DNA of 64,000 bases from positions 310,001 to 374,000 of the forward strand of contig NZ_FTNC01000001.1 in the NCBI RefSeq assembly GCF_900156285.1, written 5' to 3'. Under the pieces are notes generated by a model, which made no database searches, was not told the origin of the DNA, and saw nothing but the letters and a program-made list of their open reading frames with translations. Source of the stretch: Halanaerobium kushneri. Its GTDB lineage: Bacteria > Bacillota > Halanaerobiia > Halanaerobiales > Halanaerobiaceae. Position numbers and translations under genes: made by a program. This document shows, in pieces, positions 54,030 to 63,397 of the stretch. Numbering within the stretch: position 1 is the first letter of the stretch; every line of letters starts with the position of its first letter.

Positions 54030-55214
54030 TTAACTTTCTTCCCAACTCATAATACTAACTGTACTCCCATTACTACTCCCTGAAGAATTTGCGAAAATTT
54101 CATTCAAATCAATATCATATTTGTCTGCTATCTGATTGAATACCTCAATATATCCCTTATCATGAACAAATTTACCTCCATGATTCAAATTTGAATTGTG
54201 ATCTGTAAATAAACTTCCTATAATTTCATAATCACCAGAATTAGTATTAATATTATTATCTGTCATCAATAGTCCTTTAAAATTATTAACTTGTGGATTA
54301 GCATTTTGAGAAAAATAAACTAAAGAATAACTATCCAAATAACTATTATTTGAATAATTAACATTAAATTGTTTTTGATTTGCATTTAAATTACCATCTA
54401 CAATTAATACTCCATTTCCTTTAATCAAAACATCTTTATTTAAGGTCATGTTATTATTAACATAAACGATTTTATCTTCTAAGTCTAATACTGTTTCCCC
54501 ATTAATCACATTTGAAAAATCATTCTGATAATCTGACCAATTAATTACTTCTGCTTTAGTCTGTGCATTACTAAAAAAATCTTTTATTATTTCTAACTCT
54601 TTAGTTATATAATCATCATTTTTATCTATCTCTTTGATATTATCACTTGATTTAACTGTCCCATCCGGGTTTAAAAAATTATCAGGATGATTTATTTTAG
54701 TAGAAATTACCTTTCCACCTTTTGGATCATCAATTGCACTTAAAGTTAAGTTACCAGCGTTGACATTAAGATTCCCGTTACTAGCAATTAAATAATCAAA
54801 TAAACCGGATAAAGAAGACAAATTTAAAGAAATAATTATTTCTTTAAACGAATTATTTATATTTGCCTCTGATTTAATTTTATAATCATAATCTTCTGTC
54901 TCGGATTTCAAAATAAAAAGATCAAAATCATTCAAACTAAGATCCTGATTTAACTCATTTACTGAAAAATACTTATCATTATCATTCAATAAATCTTTAA
55001 CAGACTCACTATTGTTTTTTAACAGATCAATTCCTCTCTCAATACCAGCCTCGGCCATATAAAAAGACCTGACATCATTTTCATATTTCTTAGTCAAAGA
55101 AATATTATTATTAATACTACCAGCAAGTGTAGTTGCAAGAATAGCAAGTACACTAATTATGATAATTGAAAGAATTAGTACTGCTCCCTCTTCATTTTTA
55201 AAAATTTCAATCAC
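54030..55214 (-). CDS. PilX-like pilin with beta-solenoid-like C-terminal domain (copy A), cluster 2
   Basis: 394 residues. The N-terminus NEEGAVLILSIIIISVLAIL and SFYMAEAGIERG are PilX-like. The C-terminal part shows repeating turns (DVLIKGNGVLIVDGNLNANQ, FKGLLMTDNNINTNSGDYEI) and ends in STVSIMSWEES, parallel to copy B. The start is marked at GTG 55214, although its upstream region lacks a clear ribosome site. GAGGTG at this spot is better spaced to an ATT three codons on, recalling the odd start of the cluster 1 pilC. Confidence 0.75.
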   Translation of the reverse strand: MIEIFKNEEGAVLILSIIIISVLAILATTLAGSINNNISLTKKYENDVRSFYMAEAGIERGIDLLKNNSESVKDLLNDNDKYFSVNELNQDLSLNDFDLFILKSETEDYDYKIKSEANINNSFKEIIISLNLSSLSGLFDYLIASNGNLNVNAGNLTLSAIDDPKGGKVISTKINHPDNFLNPDGTVKSSDNIKEIDKNDDYITKELEIIKDFFSNAQTKAEVINWSDYQNDFSNVINGETVLDLEDKIVYVNNNMTLNKDVLIKGNGVLIVDGNLNANQKQFNVNYSNNSYLDSYSLVYFSQNANPQVNNFKGLLMTDNNINTNSGDYEIIGSLFTDHNSNLNHGGKFVHDKGYIEVFNQIADKYDIDLNEIFANSSGSSNGSTVSIMSWEES

Positions 55215-55219
55215 CTCAT

Positions 55220-55687
55220 CTAAATTCTTGACTTAATAGATTTTTCTATTTTAAAAGTATTATTATCATTTTTTAACTCAAAATTATATTTGATTAAATT
55301 ATTATTTTCTTCAAAACTATAATTTTCAATAATATTTTCAGTTAGATAACGTTTTGTATTTTCTTTAACATTTATTACAACTAATCTTTTATTTTCAATA
55401 AAAAATTTAAATTCTTCATTATTATCTTTATCTAAAAAAATCAATTGTTTATTTATTGACACATCAATTTGTTCAGGTTTTGTATTTCTAATTTTTTTGT
55501 CTAGATTTGCATAAATAACTTTAGTTTGCTGAAATAATTCAACTTTACTTTGATTAATACTAAAAAACTTCCACCCTGACATATTTAAACTGAACAAAAC
55601 GCCTAGAATTATAGTTATTAAAACTATTGAAAGCATTACTTCTATTAAGGTGAAAGCATTTTCTTTTTTTAGATTCAACAGCATCAC
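55220..55687 (-). CDS. prepilin-type protein, PilW/GspJ-like, cluster 2
   Basis: 155 residues with leader KKENA|FTLIEVMLSIVLITIILG; the residue before the cleavage point is Ala instead of Gly. The rest (VELFQQTKVIYANLDKKIRN ... IENKRLVVINVKENTKRY) fits the PilW/GspJ group. It overlaps the upstream PilV-like gene by four bases. Confidence 0.82.
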   Translation of the reverse strand: MMLLNLKKENAFTLIEVMLSIVLITIILGVLFSLNMSGWKFFSINQSKVELFQQTKVIYANLDKKIRNTKPEQIDVSINKQLIFLDKDNNEEFKFFIENKRLVVINVKENTKRYLTENIIENYSFEENNNLIKYNFELKNDNNTFKIEKSIKSRI

Positions 55688-56043
55688 CCCTCAGAAACAT
55701 AGGATACTAATTCTAAATCTTTATTTTGATCCCAATTTACTATTACAGTTATTTTATAAAGTGATGAATCATCTTCTGCTTCCATCTGCAAATCTATATC
55801 ATAAATCTCCTTTTGATATGGATAATTATTTAAATCAATTTCATTAAACTCTTGTGCTTTTAATTTTTCTAGTTCAGTTTGAGCAATTATAATTGCCTTT
55901 TCTCTCTCATCAAGAGCACTAATCATCCTGGCACTGTTAATAAAAAAACCCGAAAAAGCAATCCCCACAATTCCTACAACTGCAATTGCTACAATAATTT
56001 CAACTAATGTAAAACCTTTATTATTAAATTTAATCATTGCCAC
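55684..56043 (-). CDS. prepilin-type protein, PilV/GspI-like, cluster 2
   Basis: 119 residues from GTG 56043, with GGAGGAG upstream. Motif NKG|FTLVEIIVAIAVVGIVG, then ALDEREKAIIIAQTELEKLK, a common stretch of PilV/GspI proteins. It lies just after pilD. Confidence 0.84.
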   Translation of the reverse strand: MAMIKFNNKGFTLVEIIVAIAVVGIVGIAFSGFFINSARMISALDEREKAIIIAQTELEKLKAQEFNEIDLNNYPYQKEIYDIDLQMEAEDDSSLYKITVIVNWDQNKDLELVSYVSEG

Positions 56044-56060
56044 AAAATCTCCTCCAAATA

Positions 56061-56810
56061 TTAAAAGAAAAGTGAAAGATACCAGTCAATCAAAAAGTCT
56101 CCAAAAAAGATCATAATCACAGCACCAAAACAAATAAATGGACCAAAAGGAATTCGATCTTTTCTCTCCATTATGCCAGCTCCCATTAAAGTTAAACCAA
56201 TAATAGAACCAAGTAAAGAACCTATAAATATTCCTGCCAGAGTATTAATAGTTCCTAAAAAAGCCCCTAACATTGATGCAAGCTTGACATCTCCCATACC
56301 CATTCCACCTTTAAAAATTAAAGCAACAGCCAGAAGTATTAAAGCTGGAATAATTATGCCGAGTAAAGAAGAAAAGAAAGTAAGATGATTAAAAATCATT
56401 GCTGCCAATAAGCCAATAAAAATACCGGAATAGGTAATTACATTTGGTATAATCATATATTTATAATCAATCAAAGAAATAGCAATTAAAGCGGATAATA
56501 ATAATAAGATAATAAATAATTCAACAGTTAAACCAAACTTAAAATAAGCTGCTAAAAAGAAAAAGGCGGTAAGAATTTCTACCAGCGGATACTGCCAGGA
56601 AATGCTGGCACCACAATATCTGCACTTACCGCCATTAATTACAAAAGAAACTACTGGAATTAAATCAATAGCTTTTAATCTGGTATTACATTGAGGACAG
56701 TGAGATCCTGGTTTTACAATAGATTCTTTTTCCGGCAGTCTGTAGATAACTACATTTAAAAAACTACCTATTATTAAACCTAATATAAAGAAATATATTG
56801 TTAAAATCAT
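56061..56810 (-). CDS. pilD: type IV prepilin peptidase/N-methyltransferase PilD
   Basis: 249-residue inner-membrane aspartic protease that cleaves leader peptides and methylates the new N-terminus. The two CxxC pairs of the methyltransferase domain are present (HCPQCNTRLKAIDLIPV ... GGKCRYCGA), as are the two catalytic Asp motifs, SLIDYKYMIIPN and GMGDVKLASMLGAF (GxGD). About seven or eight membrane helices follow. It is the only prepilin peptidase in the window and probably serves both pilus clusters. Confidence 0.95.
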   Translation of the reverse strand: MILTIYFFILGLIIGSFLNVVIYRLPEKESIVKPGSHCPQCNTRLKAIDLIPVVSFVINGGKCRYCGASISWQYPLVEILTAFFFLAAYFKFGLTVELFIILLLLSALIAISLIDYKYMIIPNVITYSGIFIGLLAAMIFNHLTFFSSLLGIIIPALILLAVALIFKGGMGMGDVKLASMLGAFLGTINTLAGIFIGSLLGSIIGLTLMGAGIMERKDRIPFGPFICFGAVIMIFFGDFLIDWYLSLFF

Positions 56811-56834
56811 TTTGTCACTGTCCTTTCATATTGC

Positions 56835-57248
56835 TTAATTACCAGAAATGTCACCTGTGTTTAAATCAATTTGTAAATCATTTATATCTCCATCAGTATT
56901 CTCAAGTGTAATAGTTGTAGCTCCACTACTTATTGTTGTTGTACCAGATGGGAGACTCCATCCATCACTCATTATGTCACTTACTGAACTATTATCTGTA
57001 TATTCAGCAACAATTGTATCAAAATTAATAGATCCAGTTGTAGTATTTTCAGTAAAATACATATTAACATAGGTGCTCAGATTATCTAAAGTAGCCTGAC
57101 CAGATGCATATACAGCCTTATCCCTAACTCCTGTTAATCTCGGAATTGCAATCCCTGCCAGAATACCTAATACTGCTATAACTACTAATAACTCAATAAG
57201 TGTAAAACCTTTATCTCCACCAGCAAGTATTTCTCTAAATTTCCTCAT
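56835..57248 (-). CDS. pilA: type IV pilin PilA, cluster 2
   Basis: 137 residues from ATG 57248, eight bases after AAGGAG. The leader of 14 residues ends in DKG|FTLIELLVVIAVLGILAG, followed by IPRLTGVRDKAVYASGQATL. The small C-terminal domain is rich in Thr, Ser and Asp with no cysteines, so it has no disulfide loop. It is the likely major pilin of the second system and is placed next to pilD and an O-antigen ligase-like gene that might glycosylate it. Confidence 0.9.
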   Translation of the reverse strand: MRKFREILAGGDKGFTLIELLVVIAVLGILAGIAIPRLTGVRDKAVYASGQATLDNLSTYVNMYFTENTTTGSINFDTIVAEYTDNSSVSDIMSDGWSLPSGTTTISSGATTITLENTDGDINDLQIDLNTGDISGN

Positions 57249-57314
57249 TCTTATCACTCCTTTTTTTAGTTAAAAACATATCAACAAAATTTAAATGCCC
57301 TTTATAAAATTACT

Positions 57315-59159
57315 TCACCTCCTTCTTCCCATTTTCCTGCCTTTTATTTCTACAGCGATTCCCAACCCCAGAATAATCCAAAATACAGGAGCCACCGAAA
57401 CAACACTATCATTAAAGAAGGCAGCTACAGAATAAGCTGTAAAGGCTGCTAAAAAAGCTAAACCAGTTCTAGAATAGTAATCACTAAAATGATAATTAAA
57501 ATATTTTCTAAAGTTCTTAAAAAAGAATCTGCCAAATAATAAAATTACAGCCAATAAAGAAATCAATCCTGTATTAAAAGCAATCTGCAGATAAAGATTA
57601 TGCGGTTTATCGACTATTATTTTAGGATTATTAAAATATTTAAACTTACCCACTACATCATGCTGGGGAAAGAAAATAGCGAAAGTATCGGGACCATAAC
57701 CTGTAAAAATTGCTTCTTTCATTAGCGGTAGAGTTCTGGACCAAATATAACCTCTTTTAGAGGCCAGCATTTCTTTACCTTCAAAACCAAAGCTTTTAAC
57801 ATCTTCTAAAGGATAAATATTACCTCTCATTCCAATTAAGAAAAAGCCATTTAACTCACTGCTGTAGAGGAATTCTCCACTTTTATTTCCATACTTTAAT
57901 TCTAAGATTCTATTTTCAAATTTCTGTTTTGAATTTTCTAAAACTCTAAATCTGTAAGCTTTTAAATTTGGATCTGTAAAAGAAAAAAAATCTTTTCCCT
58001 TATTATTTTGGCTTTCATTATTGTTCTCTTCATTATTAATTAAAGAAAAATCTAATCTCTGATCATCCTGGTTTAATACATATATCTGATAATTATCCTC
58101 CTGGTCAAATCCAAATCTCAATCTTTCTGCAGCTGTATAGAATTTAAGATAGCCATTTTCAGACTTTAATTCTTCAATTTCTGCCTCTTCTCCCTGAAAA
58201 GCCAGCTGAGTTTCACTTCCCAGAGATAAAAATTCTTTTCTTAAAGAACCATCTGTATATATATCCATTATCGTAAAAACAATTAAAAATATTAAGAGTA
58301 AAGCTAAAACTTTTTTAACTTTCTCTAATATTTTTTTATTCAAGATCACAACCACTACCAAAGTTGAAAAGATTGCTCCTAAGATCCCAGCTCTAGATAA
58401 TGATCCCAGCCAGGCTGCAAAGATAAAAGAACTTGAAATAGTTAAAAATACAATTCTTTTTTTACTTTCAGCAAAGAAATATAAGACCAAACTCAACATC
58501 AGCAGCATTGAAAAATAGCTGCCTGCATAATTGGGATTGTAAAAAGTAGCAAATAGAATATTACTGCCTTCAAATCTAAAATCCATTGCAGTCGAAAGCT
58601 CAGCAAAATTACTTCCTGGTAAAATCAACTTTTGTCCCAGAACATTCTGAAAAAAATCATAGCCGAAGAACTGGCTTAACCCAATAATAGCAATAATAAC
58701 AGCTGATATCAGTAATGCAGTTAGCAAAAATTCAAATTGCTGCTTATTATTAAAAATATTAATTGTAATGACTAAAATTAACAGATAAGAAATCAAAACT
58801 GCCATTCCCTCATACCGATCTGGAAATCCCTGCAGTGATGTCAGCTGTGCCTTTGAAAAAACTGTCGATAAGATTATCATAATTAGATAAATAAAAATCG
58901 GATAATAATAAAATGTTTTTTTAAGTTTTTCTCCAGCTTCACTTTTATAATAAATATAAAAAGAGATTAAAGCCAGCAGAGTAAATGCAAGTAAAAAAAT
59001 CATTTTATAATAGGAAAAAAAATCAGTATTATAATCTCTTATCCAGTAAGAAGCAACAACTTCTGATAATTCTATTTTTTTATAGCGGACTATCAGCGGT
59101 ACTACTGCAGCAATTAAAATAATCGGTAAAACATATAATTTATCCTTTATTTTCTGCAA
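57315..59159 (-). CDS. O-antigen ligase/polymerase family membrane protein (candidate pilin oligosaccharyltransferase)
   Basis: 614 residues with about 12 hydrophobic segments. A large central extracytoplasmic domain (about 310-480) holds GYGPDTFAIFFPQHDVV and DKPHNLYLQIAFNTGL, the Wzy_C/O-antigen ligase signature with the conserved His. The translation start is TTG 59159 behind GGAGGTGG. Relatives such as PglL and TfpO attach glycans to pilins. Its place between pilC and pilA favours that role over lipopolysaccharide ligation. A stump of a paralogue survives at 24242-24376. Confidence 0.82.
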   Translation of the reverse strand: MQKIKDKLYVLPIILIAAVVPLIVRYKKIELSEVVASYWIRDYNTDFFSYYKMIFLLAFTLLALISFYIYYKSEAGEKLKKTFYYYPIFIYLIMIILSTVFSKAQLTSLQGFPDRYEGMAVLISYLLILVITINIFNNKQQFEFLLTALLISAVIIAIIGLSQFFGYDFFQNVLGQKLILPGSNFAELSTAMDFRFEGSNILFATFYNPNYAGSYFSMLLMLSLVLYFFAESKKRIVFLTISSSFIFAAWLGSLSRAGILGAIFSTLVVVVILNKKILEKVKKVLALLLIFLIVFTIMDIYTDGSLRKEFLSLGSETQLAFQGEEAEIEELKSENGYLKFYTAAERLRFGFDQEDNYQIYVLNQDDQRLDFSLINNEENNNESQNNKGKDFFSFTDPNLKAYRFRVLENSKQKFENRILELKYGNKSGEFLYSSELNGFFLIGMRGNIYPLEDVKSFGFEGKEMLASKRGYIWSRTLPLMKEAIFTGYGPDTFAIFFPQHDVVGKFKYFNNPKIIVDKPHNLYLQIAFNTGLISLLAVILLFGRFFFKNFRKYFNYHFSDYYSRTGLAFLAAFTAYSVAAFFNDSVVSVAPVFWIILGLGIAVEIKGRKMGRRR

Positions 59160-59189
59160 TAAGCACCACCTCCATAATTTTTATAGCTC

Positions 59190-60401
59190 CTAAAACTGCT
59201 GATACATATCAAACATTGGAGTTACAATTGAAACAGCAACAAAACCAACCATTACCGCCAGCAGAACAATCATTATCGGTTCAATTAGAGAAATTGCACC
59301 ATCAACACTTGCTTCTACCTGACGGTCATAAAAGGTTGAAATCTTATTTAACATTGTACCAATAGATCCTGTTTCTTCTCCTACACTTAACATCTGGACC
59401 ACCATTGCTGGGAATTCTCCACTATCCTCCAAAGGTTCAGATAAATTACTTCCTTCTCTAACTCTGACTCTAGCAGCTGTTAAAACTTCTCCATAAACTT
59501 TATTACCCACTACATCTTCTACAATAGCCAGCGCAGTTAAAAGATCTACACCACTATCAACTAAGATAGCAAGTGTACTGGAAAAACGAGAAATATAAAC
59601 TTTTCGCAGCATAGAACCCACAACTGGAATCTTTAAAATCCAGCGATCAGTTTTTTCTTTTCCAGCAGGAGTATTCCTAAACCTGGCCAAAATAAATAGC
59701 ATTATAATAAAAGCTAAAAGTAAAGCCCACCAATAGTTTTGCAAAAAAGTACTGATCCCTAAGAGCATTCTGGTCGGTAAAGGTAACTCTGAACCAAAAT
59801 CTCTAAACATATCAACAAATTGAGGTACAACCTGAGTTACTAAAAAGATAACAACAACAATTCCAACAGCTAAAATTACAGCTGGATAATAAAGAGCTGA
59901 ACGAACCATAGAATTTAATTCGTCCTGACGATCATAATGAGCTGCTAGTTTGTTCAAAATAGTATCTAAAACACCACCGGACTCTCCAGCTTTAACCAAT
60001 TGTATATAAAGCTGCGGAAAAACTGCAGGATGTTTAGCCATAGCATCCGCAAGAGAAATACCTGTCTCTACATCATCTCTTACCTGACGAATCACATCTC
60101 TTAATCGTTGATGCTCTGTCTGATCAACCAGAATATTTAGGGCATCAACCAGAGAAATTCCAGCATCAATCATTGCTGCAAACTGTTGAGAAAATACAGA
60201 AAGATCTTTAATTTTCACCTTAAGATGTTTTTTAATAAATTCTCCTACATCAATTGCCTTTCTTTTTTCACTTATTTCTGTAATATAGTAGCCTTTTTCT
60301 CTGAGTTGTCTGGCAATTACTGACTTATTTTCAGCCTCAATTGTACCTTCAACTACATCTCCTTCTTTATTCTTTGCAGTATATTGAAATTCTATTGCCA
60401 T
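59190..60401 (-). CDS. pilC: PilC, inner-membrane platform protein, cluster 2
   Basis: 403 residues, full-length. The N-terminal domain is AIEFQYTAKNKEGDVVEGTI and ITEISEKRK. Two T2SSF repeats follow (FSQQFAAMIDAGISLVDALN and ISRFSSTLAILVDSGVDLLT), each ahead of a membrane helix pair, with the closing VSIVTPMFDMYQQF. It anchors the assembly and retraction ATPases. AGGGAGG precedes the ATG. Confidence 0.95.
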   Translation of the reverse strand: MAIEFQYTAKNKEGDVVEGTIEAENKSVIARQLREKGYYITEISEKRKAIDVGEFIKKHLKVKIKDLSVFSQQFAAMIDAGISLVDALNILVDQTEHQRLRDVIRQVRDDVETGISLADAMAKHPAVFPQLYIQLVKAGESGGVLDTILNKLAAHYDRQDELNSMVRSALYYPAVILAVGIVVVIFLVTQVVPQFVDMFRDFGSELPLPTRMLLGISTFLQNYWWALLLAFIIMLFILARFRNTPAGKEKTDRWILKIPVVGSMLRKVYISRFSSTLAILVDSGVDLLTALAIVEDVVGNKVYGEVLTAARVRVREGSNLSEPLEDSGEFPAMVVQMLSVGEETGSIGTMLNKISTFYDRQVEASVDGAISLIEPIMIVLLAVMVGFVAVSIVTPMFDMYQQF

Positions 60402-60423
60402 CTTTTAAACCTCCCTCCCGGGA

Positions 60424-61494
60424 TTAAAATTCTCCACTAATTTTTTTCTTAACATAATCAGGATCATCAGATCTTCTCACTGCTTCATCATATTCTATTA
60501 ATCCCTGATTGTATAAATCAACCAGATAATTATTCATCATAATCATGCCATATTTGCCACCAGTCTGCATTGCAGAAAGCAGTTGATGAGTTTTCCCTTC
60601 ACGAATAATATTTCTGACAGCAGATGTCGCAACTAAAATTTCCATGGCCGCTATACGGGCATTTTCATCTTTTCTATTTACTAATTGTTGTGATATAATG
60701 CCATTTATTGAAGCTGCTAGCTGGGTTCTTACCTGCTGTTGTTGATGTGCAGGGAAAACATCAATAATTCTTTCTACAGTACTGGGAGCATCATTTGTAT
60801 GCAAAGTAGCAAAAACTAAATGTCCAGTCTCTGATGCTTCTAGAGCTGTAGATATGGTTTCCAAATCTCTCATCTCACCCACAAGGATTACATCTGGATC
60901 CTGTCTTAAAGCAGCTCTCAATCCTGCTTTAAATGACATTGTATCAAAACCAATTTCTCTTTGATGTACTATTGATTTATCATGAGTATGCAAATATTCA
61001 ATTGGATCTTCTAAAGTAATAATATGCGCATGCCTATTGGCATTAATCATATTGACCATTGCAGCAAGAGTAGTAGATTTACCACTCCCAGTTGGACCGG
61101 TGCATAAAATAAGTCCTTTCCTCTGCATTGACAATTTTTTTAAAATATCTGGTAAACCTAATGAATCAATATCAGGTACTTCTTGAGGAATTATTCTTAA
61201 AGCTAAACTAACTGAACCTCTTTGTTTAAAGGCATTTACTCTAAATCTTGAGTGACCAGGCAAACTATAAGAAAAGTCAATCTCACCAAGTTCTTCAAAA
61301 GTATCCCATTGCCTTTTTGTCATTAAGTCCTTTGCAATTTCTTTAACTTCACTTATTTCAAGTTTATTTGGATATTCCTCATAATAAGTGAGTTTCCCAT
61401 TGTATCTAATAATGGGTTTTTCTTTAACTGTTAAATGAAGATCAGAAACCGAACGATCTTTTGCTAATTTTTTCATAACATCAAGAACATCCAT
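60424..61494 (-). CDS. pilT: PilT, pilus retraction ATPase
   Basis: 356 residues from ATG 61494; GGGAGGG is six bases upstream, while the ATG two codons earlier touches it. It shows Walker A CTGPTGSGKSTTLAAMVN, Asp box ITLEDPIEYLH, Walker B DVILVGEMRDLETISTALEA, His box TGHLVFATLHTND and the late REGKTHQLLSAMQTGGKYGM typical of PilT. It depolymerises pili for twitching motility or DNA uptake. It is found only in cluster 2, which marks that system as a dynamic pilus. Confidence 0.95.
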   Translation of the reverse strand: MDVLDVMKKLAKDRSVSDLHLTVKEKPIIRYNGKLTYYEEYPNKLEISEVKEIAKDLMTKRQWDTFEELGEIDFSYSLPGHSRFRVNAFKQRGSVSLALRIIPQEVPDIDSLGLPDILKKLSMQRKGLILCTGPTGSGKSTTLAAMVNMINANRHAHIITLEDPIEYLHTHDKSIVHQREIGFDTMSFKAGLRAALRQDPDVILVGEMRDLETISTALEASETGHLVFATLHTNDAPSTVERIIDVFPAHQQQQVRTQLAASINGIISQQLVNRKDENARIAAMEILVATSAVRNIIREGKTHQLLSAMQTGGKYGMIMMNNYLVDLYNQGLIEYDEAVRRSDDPDYVKKKISGEF

Positions 61495-61519
61495 CGGCAT
61501 CCCTCCCTTATAAAAGATT

Positions 61520-63196
61520 TTAAATAATAGAACTTACTACTTCTTGATAACTGGTAATACCTTCTTTTAATTTCTGCTTACCATCATCTAATAAGGATTT
61601 CATATTATTTTCTCTAGCATATTTTTTAATCTCCAGTTCGTTTGCTCCTTCAGCTATCATTTCTTCCATATCATCATTGATTTCAAAGACTTCATGAATT
61701 GCAATTCTTCCCTTATAGCCATCTGTACATTTTTTGCATGTATCAGAAGAAGGTCGCCAAAGTTTTTCAACATTTGGGTCACCTAAAAATTTTCTTTCTT
61801 CAACTCCAGGTTGATAAGCTTCCTTACAGTCTGGACATAACTTCCGCACCAGCCTCTGAGCTACAACTCCAATCACTGTTGAAGCTACCAAATAATCTGG
61901 TAGTCCCATATCTAAAAGTCTGGTGATTGCACTACTGGCATCATTAGTGTGCAGAGTACTTAAAACCAAATGTCCTGTTAAGGCAGCTCTGATTGCAATT
62001 TCTGCAGTTTCTTCATCCCGAATCTCACCGACCATTACAATATCCGGATCCTGACGCAGTATCGATCTTAAGGTCTTGGCAAAGGTCAAACCGGTACTTG
62101 TATTGGCCTGCACCTGATTTACTCCATCCAGCTGATATTCAACCGGATCCTCAATTGTAACAATATTTTTAGTTGGTGAATTAATTTCGCTTAAGGCTGC
62201 AAATAAAGTTGTTGATTTACCACTACCAGTAGGTCCGGTCGCCAACAAAATTCCATATGGTTTTTTGATCAGTCTATTAAATCTCTCGCGATTATCAGAG
62301 CGAAAACCAAGTTTATTAATATCTAAGAGGCTGTCATCTCTATTTAAAAGTCGGATAACCACCTTTTCTCCATAAATTGTAGGCAGTGTAGAAACCCGCA
62401 TGTCAATCTGCATACTCTTAAAGGTCATCTGCACCCGGCCATCCTGTGGAATTCTTCTTTTGGTAATATCAAGATCAGCAATAATTTTTAAACGAGAAAT
62501 TAAAGCCGCCTGCGAGTGTTTGGGAACTGTCAGCTCCTCATGCAAAATACCATCTACCCGGTAGCGAACTCTTAAAGTGTTTTTTAAAGGTTCAATGTGA
62601 ATATCACTTGCCTGTTTTTGTATAGCCTGAGTAATAATTAAATTGGTCAGCCTGACAATCGGAGCATCTTCCACCATCTGCCGCAGCTGGTCTATTTCCG
62701 GCTCTTCATTAATTTGATTATACTGATCTAACCTGTCAAAAATCTCTGAAGTATCTGTATCAACCAGAGAATATATTTGATTAACTGCCTTCATAATTTC
62801 CGAATGAGTAGCTATTGCAATATCAACTTTCATCCCTGAATTAACCTCAATGTTTTCTATAGCTACTAGATCAGTTGGATCCTGAATCGCAACTTTTAAG
62901 GTATCATCTTCAACATCATATGGTACAGCATGATGTCTTCGGGCAATATTTTCTGATATATACTGAGATAAATGTGCATTTATTAAATAATTATTTAAAT
63001 GAACTCTAGGAATGTTAAGCTGAATTTCTAGAGCATCTGTTAAATCTTCTTCTGAAATGTAACCTAACTCTGTTAAAACCTGTCCCAGACGCATGTCCAT
63101 TTCATCCTGAGCAGAGAGAGCATCTTCTAATTGTCTGGGAGTTATATAATTATATTCTAAAAGTAGATCTCCAATTTTTTTTCTTCTTGGACTCAT
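61520..63196 (-). CDS. pilB: PilB, pilus extension ATPase with tandem MshEN c-di-GMP-binding motifs
   Basis: 558-residue motor. The N-terminal residues 7-30 (KIGDLLLEYNYITPRQLEDA ...) and 36-59 (RLGQVLTELGYISEEDLTDA ...) are two 24-residue MshEN repeats, known to bind cyclic di-GMP. The ATPase core has Walker A LATGPTGSGKSTTLFAALS, Walker B DIVMVGEIRDEETAEIAI, TGHLVLSTLHTND and the zinc site CPDC ... CKKC. It is the first gene after a c-di-GMP-I riboswitch, so both its expression and its activity may respond to the same signal. Confidence 0.96.
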   Translation of the reverse strand: MSPRRKKIGDLLLEYNYITPRQLEDALSAQDEMDMRLGQVLTELGYISEEDLTDALEIQLNIPRVHLNNYLINAHLSQYISENIARRHHAVPYDVEDDTLKVAIQDPTDLVAIENIEVNSGMKVDIAIATHSEIMKAVNQIYSLVDTDTSEIFDRLDQYNQINEEPEIDQLRQMVEDAPIVRLTNLIITQAIQKQASDIHIEPLKNTLRVRYRVDGILHEELTVPKHSQAALISRLKIIADLDITKRRIPQDGRVQMTFKSMQIDMRVSTLPTIYGEKVVIRLLNRDDSLLDINKLGFRSDNRERFNRLIKKPYGILLATGPTGSGKSTTLFAALSEINSPTKNIVTIEDPVEYQLDGVNQVQANTSTGLTFAKTLRSILRQDPDIVMVGEIRDEETAEIAIRAALTGHLVLSTLHTNDASSAITRLLDMGLPDYLVASTVIGVVAQRLVRKLCPDCKEAYQPGVEERKFLGDPNVEKLWRPSSDTCKKCTDGYKGRIAIHEVFEINDDMEEMIAEGANELEIKKYARENNMKSLLDDGKQKLKEGITSYQEVVSSII

Positions 63197-63353
63197 AAAA
63201 ATACTCCTTTTTAATAAAATATATATTATTTTGTTGAAATTTGAAAGATTTTGTTAAATTATTGCGATGATATAATTAATTTCGGCATCGATTATGAAAT
63301 TCCTGCATAATTTTAATGAAAGTTTAATAATTATTTTAAAATTATCTATAAAG

Positions 63354-63390
63354 CAAAAAATTGCCATGATGTTTTAAACACCGGCAATTT
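63354..63390 (-). terminator. expression-platform terminator of the c-di-GMP riboswitch
   Basis: Minus-strand hairpin: AAATTGCC (63390-63383) pairs with GGCAATTT (63365-63358), enclosing a second helix GGTGTTT / AAACATC, followed by TTTTTTGC. It lies directly 3' of the aptamer and about 160 bases before pilB. The segment TTTGCC in the aptamer's closing helix could compete for GGCAA of the terminator. Confidence 0.88.
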
Positions 63391-63397
63391 TCCACCT

